DNA from: a bacterium
GTDB lineage: Bacteria; Patescibacteriota; Saccharimonadia; Saccharimonadales; JACDBH01
Assembly: GCA_029557395.1 (NCBI GenBank)
Contig: JAKQIK010000069.1
Coordinates: 1-15,952 of the forward strand
Reading direction: 5' to 3'
DNA length: 15,952 nucleotides
Part shown: piece by piece, positions 6,736 to 13,655 of the stretch
How positions within the stretch are numbered: the first letter of the stretch is position 1
How the letters are laid out: each line of letters begins with the position of its first letter
Notes under the pieces: model-generated
Database searches by the model: none
What the model saw: only the letters and a program-made list of their open reading frames with translations
What the model was told of the DNA's origin: nothing
Position numbers and translations under genes: made by a program

Positions 6736-6740
6736 ATAAT
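6711..6740 (+). promoter_or_regulatory. Promoter of the glutaredoxin-trxB operon
   Basis: TTGACT (6711-6716), an 18-nt spacer and TATAAT (6735-6740) give a near-consensus housekeeping promoter. The predicted start is near 6747. The leader of about 33 nt contains AAAAGGGG (6767-6774), a usable ribosome binding site, shortly before the ATG at 6780. Confidence 0.78.
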
Positions 6741-6779
6741 GTTAAGCATAAGCACTAAACAATATAAAAGGGGCAAAAT

Positions 6780-7028
6780 ATGGCAAAAAAAATAACAATT
6801 TATACTACAAACACCTGTGCGTATTGCGGTATGGTCAAAAAATACCTTGGCAATAAAGGTCATGAGTTTGAAGAGATAAATATTGACCAACAGCCCCATA
6901 GGCAACAAGAAGCACTAGAGATTAGTGGTGCTTTGACTGTACCGGTGACTGTTGTTACTAGAGAAGATGACAGTCAATCGGTTATTGTCGGCTGGAACTT
7001 ATCACAATTAGCTCCGGCGCTAGGATAA
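6780..7028 (+). CDS. Glutaredoxin-like / NrdH-type redoxin
   Basis: This small 82-residue thioredoxin-fold protein carries an N-terminal CAYC active site (residues 13-16, after IYTTNT) and the cis-proline loop TVPVT. The C-terminal glycine region is reduced to VGWNLSQLAPAL. Such short CxxC redoxins pass electrons from a reductase to partners such as ribonucleotide reductase or peroxidases. The gene is followed six bases later by thioredoxin reductase, so this redoxin is probably the electron acceptor of that enzyme (NrdH-like use) rather than glutathione-dependent. No glutathione gene is visible, though only this window can be judged. The start is supported by the GGGG-rich ribosome site just upstream. 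The exact subfamily (glutaredoxin, NrdH or mycoredoxin) is open. Confidence 0.88.
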   Translation: MAKKITIYTTNTCAYCGMVKKYLGNKGHEFEEINIDQQPHRQQEALEISGALTVPVTVVTREDDSQSVIVGWNLSQLAPALG

Positions 7029-7034
7029 GAATAT

Positions 7035-7982
7035 ATGAGTGAACAGAAAGTCAACGACCTTGTTATTATTGGCGCAGGTCCAGCTGCTCTGAGTGCGGCT
7101 ATTTATACTACTAGAGAAGATATTCAGACACTACTCTACGAAAAAGCGGTACCTGGTGGTTTAATTTCAACCACGGATTGGGTAGATAATTATCCAGGTT
7201 TTCCAGACGGAATTGCAGGCCTTGAACTAGCTGAGAATATGCGCAAGCAAGCCGAGAGGTTCGGTGCGGTTATTGAGATGGGTGAGGTTACTGATGTCAA
7301 AAAAGAAGCCAACGGTAACATCAAGCTCGATACTACCGATGGAGAAGTGTTTGCTAAAACTGTCCTAATAGCTACTGGCAGTGGTTATCGTAAAATAGGT
7401 GTACCTGGCGAAGAAGAGTACTATGCACGTGGTGTGCATTATTGTGCTACTTGCGATGGTGCATTTTATCGAGACAAGAAACTAGTCGTAGTTGGTGGTG
7501 GTAATTCAGCCGTTCAGGAAGCAATATTTCTAACTCGTTTTGCCAGTCATATAGATATGTTGGTGCGTAGTGATTTTCGAGCCTCAGATATTCTGGTTGA
7601 TCGCCTAGAAAAAGAATTTAAAGATAAAATAACTGTTCACAAACAAACTACGACAGACCAGATAATCGGTGAAAAGATAGACAATATCGACAGGGTTACA
7701 AAGGTAGTGGGTACAGATAAAGCCTCTGGTAAACAAGTCGAGTTTCAGACCGACGGGGTCTTTGTATTTGTAGGGTTAGACCCAAATACCGGTTTTTTGA
7801 AAGAAACAGCAGTCGAGCTAGACGAAATTGACTTTGTTAAAAGTGACGACAGCCTAGAAACCTCTATCTCAGGTGTATTTGTAGCTGGTGATTGCCGTAG
7901 TGGTGCTACCATGCAGATAGCTACGGCAGTTGGTGAGGGTGCTACAGCAGCACTTCGTATCCGTGAATACCTAGAGGGTTAG
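7035..7982 (+). CDS. trxB: Thioredoxin reductase (NADPH, FAD-dependent)
   Basis: This 315-residue low-molecular-weight thioredoxin reductase transfers electrons from NADPH through FAD and a redox disulfide to a redoxin. Order of motifs: FAD-binding GAGPAALSAAIY (about 13-24), the active disulfide C137-A-T-C140-D, the NADPH Rossmann motif VVVGGGNSAVQEA (about 151-163), the specificity segment VRSDFRAS (about 177-184), and the C-terminal FAD motif GVFVAGDCRS. The usual HRR of the NADPH 2'-phosphate site reads VRS here, so one arginine is lost; R178 and R182 remain. It is co-transcribed with the CAYC redoxin (6-nt gap), its likely substrate. The gene ends four bases from the stop of the convergent minus-strand gene. 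Confidence 0.96.
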   Translation: MSEQKVNDLVIIGAGPAALSAAIYTTREDIQTLLYEKAVPGGLISTTDWVDNYPGFPDGIAGLELAENMRKQAERFGAVIEMGEVTDVKKEANGNIKLDTTDGEVFAKTVLIATGSGYRKIGVPGEEEYYARGVHYCATCDGAFYRDKKLVVVGGGNSAVQEAIFLTRFASHIDMLVRSDFRASDILVDRLEKEFKDKITVHKQTTTDQIIGEKIDNIDRVTKVVGTDKASGKQVEFQTDGVFVFVGLDPNTGFLKETAVELDEIDFVKSDDSLETSISGVFVAGDCRSGATMQIATAVGEGATAALRIREYLEG

Positions 7983-7986
7983 TTGA

Positions 7987-8625
7987 TTAACTCAAGAATC
8001 TGTCAGGATAATCAGTGATGACTCCTGCTAGACCGACATTGGCCCACCGCTGGGCCTTGTTTGGGTCATTGAGAGTATATGTAAATAAATTATAGCCTGA
8101 TCGAGACATAGACTTAATAAAGCCACTCCATAACCACCTGTGGTTCATGATTATTGTTTTTGTACCAAATTTGCGAGCACGATAACTAGCTCGTACTCCC
8201 GACCATCTATCTAGTACTGCAAGCTCTATGTCTGGTGAATCATTATGAATGTATTGCAGGATTTTGACATCAAAAGACGTAACAATAAAATCTACTTTTT
8301 TATATTTTGCTATCAAACTAATGATAGGCTCAGGGTCTTGACCTGGTTTAATATCTAGGAGTAGTTTTGATTTGTTTTTTACTAGTTTGATAACTTGCTC
8401 TAAGGTAGTTAGCTTATTATTTTTGGCAAATAATGATTTGAAATTAGACGAGCTAATGTTTTGACTATTTATTTTTTTGTCATGATGCAAGATGATGACT
8501 CCATCTTTTGTTATATGAAGATCAATTTCGATTATATCGACTCCAAGCTCTAATGCTACCTGCACGGCCTCTAGAGTGTTGCCGGTAGCGAGTCCAGCTG
8601 AGCCTTTGTGTCCAATAATTAACAT
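7987..8625 (-). CDS. Glycerophosphodiester phosphodiesterase family protein
   Basis: This 212-residue TIM-barrel protein belongs to the GDPD family, which hydrolyses glycerophosphodiesters from phospholipids to glycerol-3-phosphate and an alcohol. N-terminal signature: GHKGSAG (canonical HRG, with His6 kept and Arg changed to Lys), then GNT where ENT is usual, then IIEIDLHITKDG (E33 and D35, metal and catalytic) and LHHD (H48). The C-terminal VITDYPDRFLS is the classic ending. It has no signal peptide, so it should be cytoplasmic. It is the only minus-strand gene here, convergent with trxB (4-nt gap) and divergent from the coiled-coil gene (29-nt gap with overlapping promoters). The two substitutions near the phosphate site make the exact substrate uncertain. 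Confidence 0.88.
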   Translation of the reverse strand: MLIIGHKGSAGLATGNTLEAVQVALELGVDIIEIDLHITKDGVIILHHDKKINSQNISSSNFKSLFAKNNKLTTLEQVIKLVKNKSKLLLDIKPGQDPEPIISLIAKYKKVDFIVTSFDVKILQYIHNDSPDIELAVLDRWSGVRASYRARKFGTKTIIMNHRWLWSGFIKSMSRSGYNLFTYTLNDPNKAQRWANVGLAGVITDYPDRFLS

Positions 8626-8647
8626 ATCAGGTACAGTGTACTATAAT
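8619..8647 (+). promoter_or_regulatory. Promoter of the coiled-coil gene, leaderless layout
   Basis: TTAACA (8619-8624), a 17-nt spacer and TATAAT (8642-8647) match the consensus at 11 of 12 positions. The -10 ends seven bases before the ATG at 8655, so the mRNA should start at the start codon. The -35 box overlaps the first codon of the divergent gene. Confidence 0.7.
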
Positions 8648-8670
8648 ATAGCTCATGGCAGAATACGCAA
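8643..8670 (-). promoter_or_regulatory. Divergent promoter of the phosphodiesterase gene
   Basis: On the minus strand TTGCGT (8670-8665), a 16-nt spacer and TATTAT (8648-8643) lie upstream of the ATG at 8625. The -10 shares its bases with the plus-strand TATAAT, and the -35 lies inside the divergent coding region. The two polymerases could not bind at once. Confidence 0.45.
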
Positions 8671-8918
8671 CCAAAGAAGATATGAAAGAGATAGTCGTTG
8701 AAGTAGTCAACAAGGCTGTTGACGATTTATCTGACGTGATTTCTAGTTTTGCTAGTCAAGTTGACAGGAGATTTAACGATGTTGAGGCTGGGCTGGACAA
8801 ACTGGAGAAGTCTCATGATAAGCTATTGTCCACAATCGATAGCTTTCTAAGAAGACTGGACGCAATAGAAACCGAGCAGCTTGCTTGTGATAGGCAGTTC
8901 GAGAAGCTTCTTGCCTGA
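8655..8918 (+). CDS. Small coiled-coil protein of unknown function
   Basis: This 87-residue, largely helical and charged protein has heptad-like hydrophobic spacing from about residue 25 to the end (VDRRFNDVEAGLDKLEKSHDKLL and onward), which predicts a coiled coil and oligomerisation. The N-terminus AEYATKEDMKEIV resembles the start of many short coiled-coil proteins in reduced CPR genomes. That resemblance is from memory and gives no function. It contains one cysteine and no membrane helix or DNA-binding motif that I can recognise. It is transcribed from its own near-consensus promoter as a probable leaderless message. It could be a structural or regulatory partner of another protein. The pyrophosphatase gene begins 70 bases later with its own ribosome site. 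Confidence 0.7.
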   Translation: MAEYATKEDMKEIVVEVVNKAVDDLSDVISSFASQVDRRFNDVEAGLDKLEKSHDKLLSTIDSFLRRLDAIETEQLACDRQFEKLLA

Positions 8919-8988
8919 GCATGTAAAGTTTCCGAAAAAACCGGAATACCATTAGAAAATCTAAGAAAATTCATAAAAAAGGAGAACT

Positions 8989-9516
8989 ATGGCCGACTAC
9001 AACAAAATTTTAGATGCAGGTGATATTGATAGTGGTGTAATTAACGTGGTGATAGAGATACAAAAAGGTAGTTCAAATAAAATTGAATGGGACCGCCACA
9101 ATGCTTATTTTAAGTTAGATAGAGTAGAGCCAGAGATATTTGCGAAGCCAACAGATTATGGTTTTATTCCTCAGACATTAGACGAAGACGGTGATGAACT
9201 TGACGTACTATTTATTAATAGAGAATCTTTACCAACAGGTGTCGTAGTAGAAGGCAGGATAATTGGTATTATGAGATTTGAAGATGATGGTGAGGTTGAT
9301 GATAAGGTTGTCTGCGTCCCGGCTGATGATCGTGGGAACGGCAACGCTATACAAACCTTAGAAGACCTACCAAAGAAACTAATCGAACAGATTGAATTCC
9401 ACTTTAATCATTACAAAGATCTAAAAAAGCCCGGAACAACCAAAGTTTTGGGTTGGGGTAATGCAGAGGAAGCCAAAAAAATAATCAAAGAGTGTCAAAC
9501 TAGGTGGACCAGTTAG
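8989..9516 (+). CDS. ppa: Inorganic pyrophosphatase (family I)
   Basis: This 175-residue soluble enzyme hydrolyses pyrophosphate to phosphate and so pulls biosynthetic reactions forward, including aminoacylation and nucleotide polymerisation. The length matches the classic 175-residue bacterial enzyme. Family I signatures are present: EIQKGSSNKIEWD near residues 23-35, YGFIPQTL, the metal-binding block DEDGDELDVLF (about 65-75), and a second acidic block PADDRGNGN followed later by the HFNHYKDLKK segment. The ATG follows AAGGAGAA with good spacing. The end overlaps the GTG start of the next gene by 13 bases, suggesting coupling. Confidence 0.96.
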   Translation: MADYNKILDAGDIDSGVINVVIEIQKGSSNKIEWDRHNAYFKLDRVEPEIFAKPTDYGFIPQTLDEDGDELDVLFINRESLPTGVVVEGRIIGIMRFEDDGEVDDKVVCVPADDRGNGNAIQTLEDLPKKLIEQIEFHFNHYKDLKKPGTTKVLGWGNAEEAKKIIKECQTRWTS

Positions 9517-10313
9517 ATCTAAAGAATATCGCTGACGATAGTAACAGGGTTCGACGCAAACTTGGTCTGCCACGTATTTTCTTGATATCATCGTGTATTA
9601 CTGTGCTTTTGATGGCCACAAAGTATTACTTGCATCTAAATGATTTGGAATTTGTTGCTCAAACGTCCTTGCATAATGCGGTTATTTCTAGCGTGGTGTT
9701 TGTGATTGGTTTTATTCTGTCCGCCACCATAGCCGATTACAAAGAAAGCGAAAAAATCCCATCAGAGTTTGCGTCAACTATCCAGGATATATACGATGAC
9801 TCTAGCGCAATACATAAGTCATATCCAAAGTTTAGCCTAAGCCAGCTACATAAAAGTTTGGTTGGTATTGCAGAATCATTTCGGGCGGGCACCAAACGAG
9901 AACGTACCAAATTACGTCAAGAAATTGCAAATTTGCACCACATTTTTGCTGAAATGGAGGAGGGTGGTATACCACCAAATTTTGTTGTAAAGCTTAAGCA
10001 ACAACAATCTCAATTGCTCCGTAGTATCTATAGAGTGAATTATATTCAAAAAATTAGGTTTATTCCTTCGGCATTTTTCTTAGCAAAAGCTATGGTAGTG
10101 TTGGTTATTGGGTTACTCCTTTTTACAAATATTGATCCATTTTATGGTGGAATTTATATCACTGGTGCGATATCTTTTATTCTTATTTATCTAATTCTAC
10201 TAATAAAGAAAATAAGTCTACCTTTTCATGAAAAAGGTACAACAACCGACGACGTCAGTCTTTTCTTGATAAGAGAAACTATAGATTACCTCAATAGCAA
10301 TAAGCCTAGATAA
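9504..10313 (+). CDS. Four-helix membrane protein, possibly bestrophin-like
   Basis: This 269-residue protein has predicted transmembrane helices at about 24-41, 58-77, 190-209 and 215-234, with a helical soluble stretch of about 110 residues between the second and third. The segment GFILSATIADYKESEKIPSEFAS, and the tail with LPF then DDVSLFLI, recall the bestrophin/DUF4239-type group of small membrane proteins, but the match is by eye and weak. The start is a GTG inside the end of ppa with only a poor ribosome site, so translation probably depends on ppa. The first in-frame ATG is at about residue 37, inside the first helix, which supports the GTG. No transporter signature is visible. Confidence 0.7.
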   Translation: MDQLDLKNIADDSNRVRRKLGLPRIFLISSCITVLLMATKYYLHLNDLEFVAQTSLHNAVISSVVFVIGFILSATIADYKESEKIPSEFASTIQDIYDDSSAIHKSYPKFSLSQLHKSLVGIAESFRAGTKRERTKLRQEIANLHHIFAEMEEGGIPPNFVVKLKQQQSQLLRSIYRVNYIQKIRFIPSAFFLAKAMVVLVIGLLLFTNIDPFYGGIYITGAISFILIYLILLIKKISLPFHEKGTTTDDVSLFLIRETIDYLNSNKPR

Positions 10314-10316
10314 ATT

Positions 10317-10368
10317 TTGATTTCACTGCTAATGCTTATATAATCTATTTTAGATAGTATAAATCTAA
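10317..10368 (+). promoter_or_regulatory. Promoter of the GAPDH gene with a start-site inverted repeat
   Basis: TTGATT (10317-10322), a 16-nt spacer and TATAAT (10339-10344) form the promoter, with the start near 10351. TTAGAT (10350-10355) and ATCTAA (10363-10368) form a 6-bp inverted repeat exactly at that start. It would be either an operator or a small 5' hairpin in the leader. A GGAG at 10372-10375 is the ribosome site for the ATG at 10382. Confidence 0.62.
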
Positions 10369-10381
10369 GATGGAGTAAAAG

Positions 10382-11443
10382 ATGACAAAAACAAGGGTGG
10401 CTATAAATGGTTTCGGTAGGATTGGTAGGAATGCCTTCAAGATTGCATTTGCCAGAGGTGATATAGAAATAGTAGCTATAAACGATTTGACGGATACAAA
10501 GACGCTGGCATATTTATTAAAGCATGACAGTAATTACGGTACGTACGAACGAGAAGTCGGCTTTGACGACACTGGTATTATTGTTGATAAAAAACATATT
10601 AAAGTCACAGCAGAGCGTGACCCAGCTTCATTACCCTGGAAAGAGCTAGATGTTGATGTTGTCATAGAATCAACGGGTAGATTTACGGCCAAAGAAGATG
10701 CTGAGTTACATATCAAAGCAGGTGCCAAGAGGGTTGTAATCTCAGGACCAACCAAGAGCGATGGTGTAGATACAATTGTGCTTGGTGCAAATGACGACAA
10801 ACTCGAGGGAGCCACTGAAGTTATTAGTAATGCATCTTGCACAACTAATTCACTCGGTGCAGTAATGTCCATCTTGGATGTAGAATTTGGTGTTGAGAAA
10901 TCTATGCTAACGACCGTTCATAGCTATACGGCTAGCCAGGTACTACAGGACGCACCGGCCAAAGATTTGCGTGAGGGTCGTAATGCTGCCGAAAATATCG
11001 TACCTACTACTACTGGTGCAGCGATAGCGGTAACCTTGACATTACCACACCTAAAGGGTAAATTTGATGGTCTAAGTGTGCGTGTCCCGACTCCTGTTGT
11101 TTCGATTAGTGATATTACTGTTTTACTCAAGAGAGATACTACACCCGAAGAAATCAACGATGTCTTTAGGAAGTCTGCCAAAGATCCATTTTATCAGGGT
11201 ATTCTCGGTGTTAGCGAAGAGCCTCTCGTGAGTAGCGATTATATCGGTAATAGCCACTCCGGTATTGTTGATCTACTACTTACAAAAGTTGTAGGTGGCA
11301 ACCTGGCTAAAGTAATGGTTTGGTATGACAATGAGTGGGGTTATAGCAATCGTTTGGTCGAGGTGGTGTCTGATACTGGCAAGAACTTACACAAAAAGAC
11401 CCAGACAGCTAATAACCCTAGTCACGGACATGTTCATCACTAG
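10382..11443 (+). CDS. gap: Glyceraldehyde-3-phosphate dehydrogenase (NAD-type)
   Basis: This is the glycolytic enzyme that oxidises and phosphorylates glyceraldehyde-3-phosphate to 1,3-bisphosphoglycerate. Motifs: Rossmann AINGFGRIGRNAFK (about 8-20), Asp35 at the end of the second strand, which fits NAD use, the active site SNASCTTNS with Cys153, His180 in TTVHSYT, the phosphate-site region PTTTGAA, and the C-terminal WYDNEWGYSNRLVEVV. After His-Ser-Tyr-Thr the sequence reads ASQ where many enzymes have NDQ. The protein is 353 residues, longer than the usual 330-340, because of a tail ending HGHVHH. It heads the carbon block and has its own promoter. The next gene is 46 bases on, with a second TATAAT at 11450-11455. 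Confidence 0.97.
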   Translation: MTKTRVAINGFGRIGRNAFKIAFARGDIEIVAINDLTDTKTLAYLLKHDSNYGTYEREVGFDDTGIIVDKKHIKVTAERDPASLPWKELDVDVVIESTGRFTAKEDAELHIKAGAKRVVISGPTKSDGVDTIVLGANDDKLEGATEVISNASCTTNSLGAVMSILDVEFGVEKSMLTTVHSYTASQVLQDAPAKDLREGRNAAENIVPTTTGAAIAVTLTLPHLKGKFDGLSVRVPTPVVSISDITVLLKRDTTPEEINDVFRKSAKDPFYQGILGVSEEPLVSSDYIGNSHSGIVDLLLTKVVGGNLAKVMVWYDNEWGYSNRLVEVVSDTGKNLHKKTQTANNPSHGHVHH

Positions 11444-11489
11444 AAATCATATAATTCTAAAAAATGAGCAGTGTGTATAGGGAATTAGC

Positions 11490-11939
11490 ATGAAGATATA
11501 TCTAGGAGCAGACCACGGTGGATTTAATCTCAAAGAGGATGTTGAAAAATACCTCATTAGGGCTGGTTATACGGTGGAAGACAAAGGCAATGATGTTTTT
11601 GATCCAGATGATGATTATCCTCAATTCGCTGCCAAGGTAGCTCTTGGAGTGCTTGCTGGTGATGAAGATGATAGAGGAATTATAGTCTGTACTGGCGCCC
11701 AGGGGGTAGCCATTGCTGCCAATAGATTCAAGGGTATTAGGGCGTCGGTCGTTTGGGATGCTCACGAAGCCAAGATGACTAGAAATGACAATGACAGCAA
11801 CGTGCTTTGTTTGCCTGGTAGAATCATGACCGATAATCCTGATCTTTGGCAGGGGATAGTCGAAACTTGGCTTAGCACTCCTTTTAGTCGAGCGGTTAGG
11901 CATCATCGTAGAGTAAAAGAATTAGATAACTTGAATTAA
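11490..11939 (+). CDS. rpiB: Ribose-5-phosphate isomerase B
   Basis: This 149-residue RpiB/LacAB-family enzyme interconverts ribose-5-phosphate and ribulose-5-phosphate. It has GADHGGFNLKE at the N-terminus, DYPQFA (substrate loop), the Cys loop GIIVCTGAQG with Cys67, AANRFKGIRA, and NDNDSNVLCLPGR. The Cys is in the position of the E. coli catalytic Cys66, but the following loop is TGAQG instead of GTGIG. The His of the usual HNDANVL motif is Asp here. The family tolerates variation at both places, so activity is likely but specificity is less certain. The downstream epimerase gene starts four bases after its stop, which strongly supports the pentose-phosphate role. Confidence 0.9.
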   Translation: MKIYLGADHGGFNLKEDVEKYLIRAGYTVEDKGNDVFDPDDDYPQFAAKVALGVLAGDEDDRGIIVCTGAQGVAIAANRFKGIRASVVWDAHEAKMTRNDNDSNVLCLPGRIMTDNPDLWQGIVETWLSTPFSRAVRHHRRVKELDNLN

Positions 11940-11943
11940 AAAT

Positions 11944-12573
11944 ATGGCAGTAGTTTGTCCAACAGTTATGGGTGCTAGCTCCAAGGAGTATAGAGAAGCG
12001 ATTGAACGAGTTGCAGATTTTGCTGAGCGAATACATATAGATTTCTCTGACGGTGTCTTTGCTCCTACGAAATTAGAGTCTATTGATGATGCTTGGTGGC
12101 CGATTGGCCTGATGGTAGATTTTCATATTATGTATCAGAGGCCTCTAGACTATATAGAATCGGTGTTACTTCATCAGCCAAATCTAGCAATAATTCATGC
12201 TGAAGCAGATGGTGTAAATGAATTTTTGCGTGAGCTTGATGGGCTAGGAATAAACAAAGGCTTAGCTCTGCTCAAAGATACTCCTGTCGATGTCATTAAA
12301 CCCAACTTAGAATTGATTGACCACGTTCTAATATTTAGTGGAGACCTGGGTTATTACGGAGGTAGAGTTAACTTTGACCTACTAGGCAAGGTCAGAGAAG
12401 TCCAACAGTTGAACCCAGCTATGGAAATAGGCTGGGATGGTGGTATCAATGCTGAAACTATCAAAAGATTGGCTGATGGTGGAGTTGATGTATTAAATGT
12501 CGGTGGAGCAATTCAAAAATCTGAAGATCCTGAAAAAGCTTATGATATACTGTGTGAAAATATACAAAGTTAA
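11944..12573 (+). CDS. rpe: Ribulose-phosphate 3-epimerase (divergent)
   Basis: This 209-residue TIM-barrel protein of the ribulose-phosphate epimerase family should interconvert ribulose-5-phosphate and xylulose-5-phosphate. Metal ligands and catalytic acids can be placed: H31 and D33 in HIDFSDG, H61 in DFHIM, and D165 in WDGGIN. The loop that reads NPGFGGQ in typical enzymes is GDLGYYGGRVNF here, and the first strand reads VVCPTVMGAS instead of the usual ILSADF, so it is a distant member. It follows rpiB by four bases and makes the xylulose-5-phosphate used by the transketolase genes downstream. A hexulose-phosphate synthase-like or other sugar-phosphate epimerase activity is possible but less likely in this setting. 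Confidence 0.82.
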   Translation: MAVVCPTVMGASSKEYREAIERVADFAERIHIDFSDGVFAPTKLESIDDAWWPIGLMVDFHIMYQRPLDYIESVLLHQPNLAIIHAEADGVNEFLRELDGLGINKGLALLKDTPVDVIKPNLELIDHVLIFSGDLGYYGGRVNFDLLGKVREVQQLNPAMEIGWDGGINAETIKRLADGGVDVLNVGGAIQKSEDPEKAYDILCENIQS

Positions 12574-12594
12574 ATTATTACCAAAGGAAAACAC

Positions 12595-13545
12595 ATGAAC
12601 CCAACCGAACAGAATAACCAAGATAATGGTTATAATCCTAATCAACCCAATGGTCAACCAACTGCATTAGATAATCCCACTGACTCTACTCAGTCTTCCG
12701 ACCAACCAAGTCCGAACTCTCAGTCCCCAAATATCAATATCTCTGGCCCAAATATCCAAACTAGCTCACCAAAGATGCCTAGTATGAATTTTGGTAGACC
12801 AGAAACCAATCAAGCCAACTCCTTATTTCAACCTTCACCAGGTATCCCACCCAGGAAAAGCAAGAAAGGTCTAGCCATAGCCCTTATCATCCTATTACTT
12901 ATTGCTATAGCTGGAGCTTCTTATTACTTTCTAGTCGTGTCCAAAAACAACACTCCATCCAACCAACAGGCTAACTCCACGACTACAGACCAAGACAAAG
13001 CCAATACAGAGACGGGTGAGTTGGTGAAGACAACAATAGAGGGTAAGGATTATGATGATGGCGTAGTCAAGGCTTCCGTAGAACATCCTGCAGACTTTAT
13101 TGTCAAAGAAAGTAATCCATCCGGTGTAAAAGAGTTGCAGATAACATCCAAAAAAGGAAATATTTTAATTTTAGGAACACAGTTTGAAGGAGGTGGTGGT
13201 TGTGATCCGGATTCATACAAATATACACTAATTAAGAAAATCAAGACTAAAACTCCTAATGTTTTCTTTAGTGAGTACAAGGTAGATGACTCTTTCGAGC
13301 ATAAAGATGCGTATAATATATTTAGAGCTGAAGTAAACAGTGAATATTCAAATGATATACATAAAAACCTAAAAGAAGGTGAGTCAAATAAAGACATTTG
13401 TTCAAATCTGAACACGGTTACAGCCTACAAAAGTATATATATCGGTGTAATGGATTCCTCAAATCAAAACATAACCTACGATCAAATCAAAGATGATACT
13501 GACTTCATAGCTATGCTTCAGAGCCTAGAGATAGTTAAAGAGTAA
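12595..13545 (+). CDS. Single-pass membrane-anchored surface protein with Asn/Pro/Gln/Ser-rich N-terminus
   Basis: This 316-residue protein is of unknown function. Residues 1 to about 85 are low-complexity and disordered, rich in Asn, Pro, Gln and Ser. A basic stop (RKSKKG) and a hydrophobic helix (about 94-116, ending YYFLVV) follow, then a short Ser/Thr/Asn linker and a globular C-terminal domain of about 170 residues that should lie outside the cell. That domain holds two cysteines (in GGGGCDPDSY and KDICSNL) that could form a disulfide. The layout (disordered cytoplasmic head, anchor, external domain) is common in predicted surface proteins of Gram-positive-like CPR cells, but no known domain is recognised. 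The ATG follows AAAGGAAA. It interrupts the carbon block, 21 bases after rpe. An antisense promoter faces its 3' end. Confidence 0.75.
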   Translation: MNPTEQNNQDNGYNPNQPNGQPTALDNPTDSTQSSDQPSPNSQSPNINISGPNIQTSSPKMPSMNFGRPETNQANSLFQPSPGIPPRKSKKGLAIALIILLLIAIAGASYYFLVVSKNNTPSNQQANSTTTDQDKANTETGELVKTTIEGKDYDDGVVKASVEHPADFIVKESNPSGVKELQITSKKGNILILGTQFEGGGGCDPDSYKYTLIKKIKTKTPNVFFSEYKVDDSFEHKDAYNIFRAEVNSEYSNDIHKNLKEGESNKDICSNLNTVTAYKSIYIGVMDSSNQNITYDQIKDDTDFIAMLQSLEIVKE

Positions 13546-13562
13546 TATAACCTTAATTTTCC

Positions 13563-13591
13563 ATTATAGCATACATTAAATAAAAAGTCAA
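13563..13591 (-). promoter_or_regulatory. Strong minus-strand promoter facing the surface-protein gene
   Basis: Read on the minus strand, TTGACT (13591-13586), a 17-nt spacer and TATAAT (13568-13563) preceded by TGC (extended -10) give a near-perfect promoter. Its start would be near 13556, so the RNA would run antisense into the 3' end of the gene ending at 13545. No convincing minus-strand protein follows. Confidence 0.6.
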
Positions 13592-13616
13592 TATTTACCT
13601 CTGTTAGTAAATTGGT

Positions 13617-13627
13617 TATGCTATAAT
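13617..13627 (+). promoter_or_regulatory. Extended -10 promoter of the transketolase operon
   Basis: TGC-TATAAT (13619-13627) is an extended -10 element, with no good -35 at 17 nt. The 11 bases TATGCTATAAT (13617-13627) are the exact reverse complement of 13563-13573, which is the -10 region of the opposing promoter. The leader would be about 22 nt with only a weak AAAGAG ribosome site before the ATG at 13656. Confidence 0.6.
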
Positions 13628-13655
13628 CATAAAAAGATAATAAAGAGAAATAAAA

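Noticed and set aside
7975..8000. Bidirectional terminator between trxB and the convergent phosphodiesterase gene
   Set aside because: The few complementary bases around the two stops do not give a stem long enough, and no T-tract is present on either strand.
8930..8946. TTCCG/CGGAA hairpin as a terminator between the coiled-coil gene and ppa
   Set aside because: The stem is only 5 bp, and the T-tract that an intrinsic terminator needs is absent.
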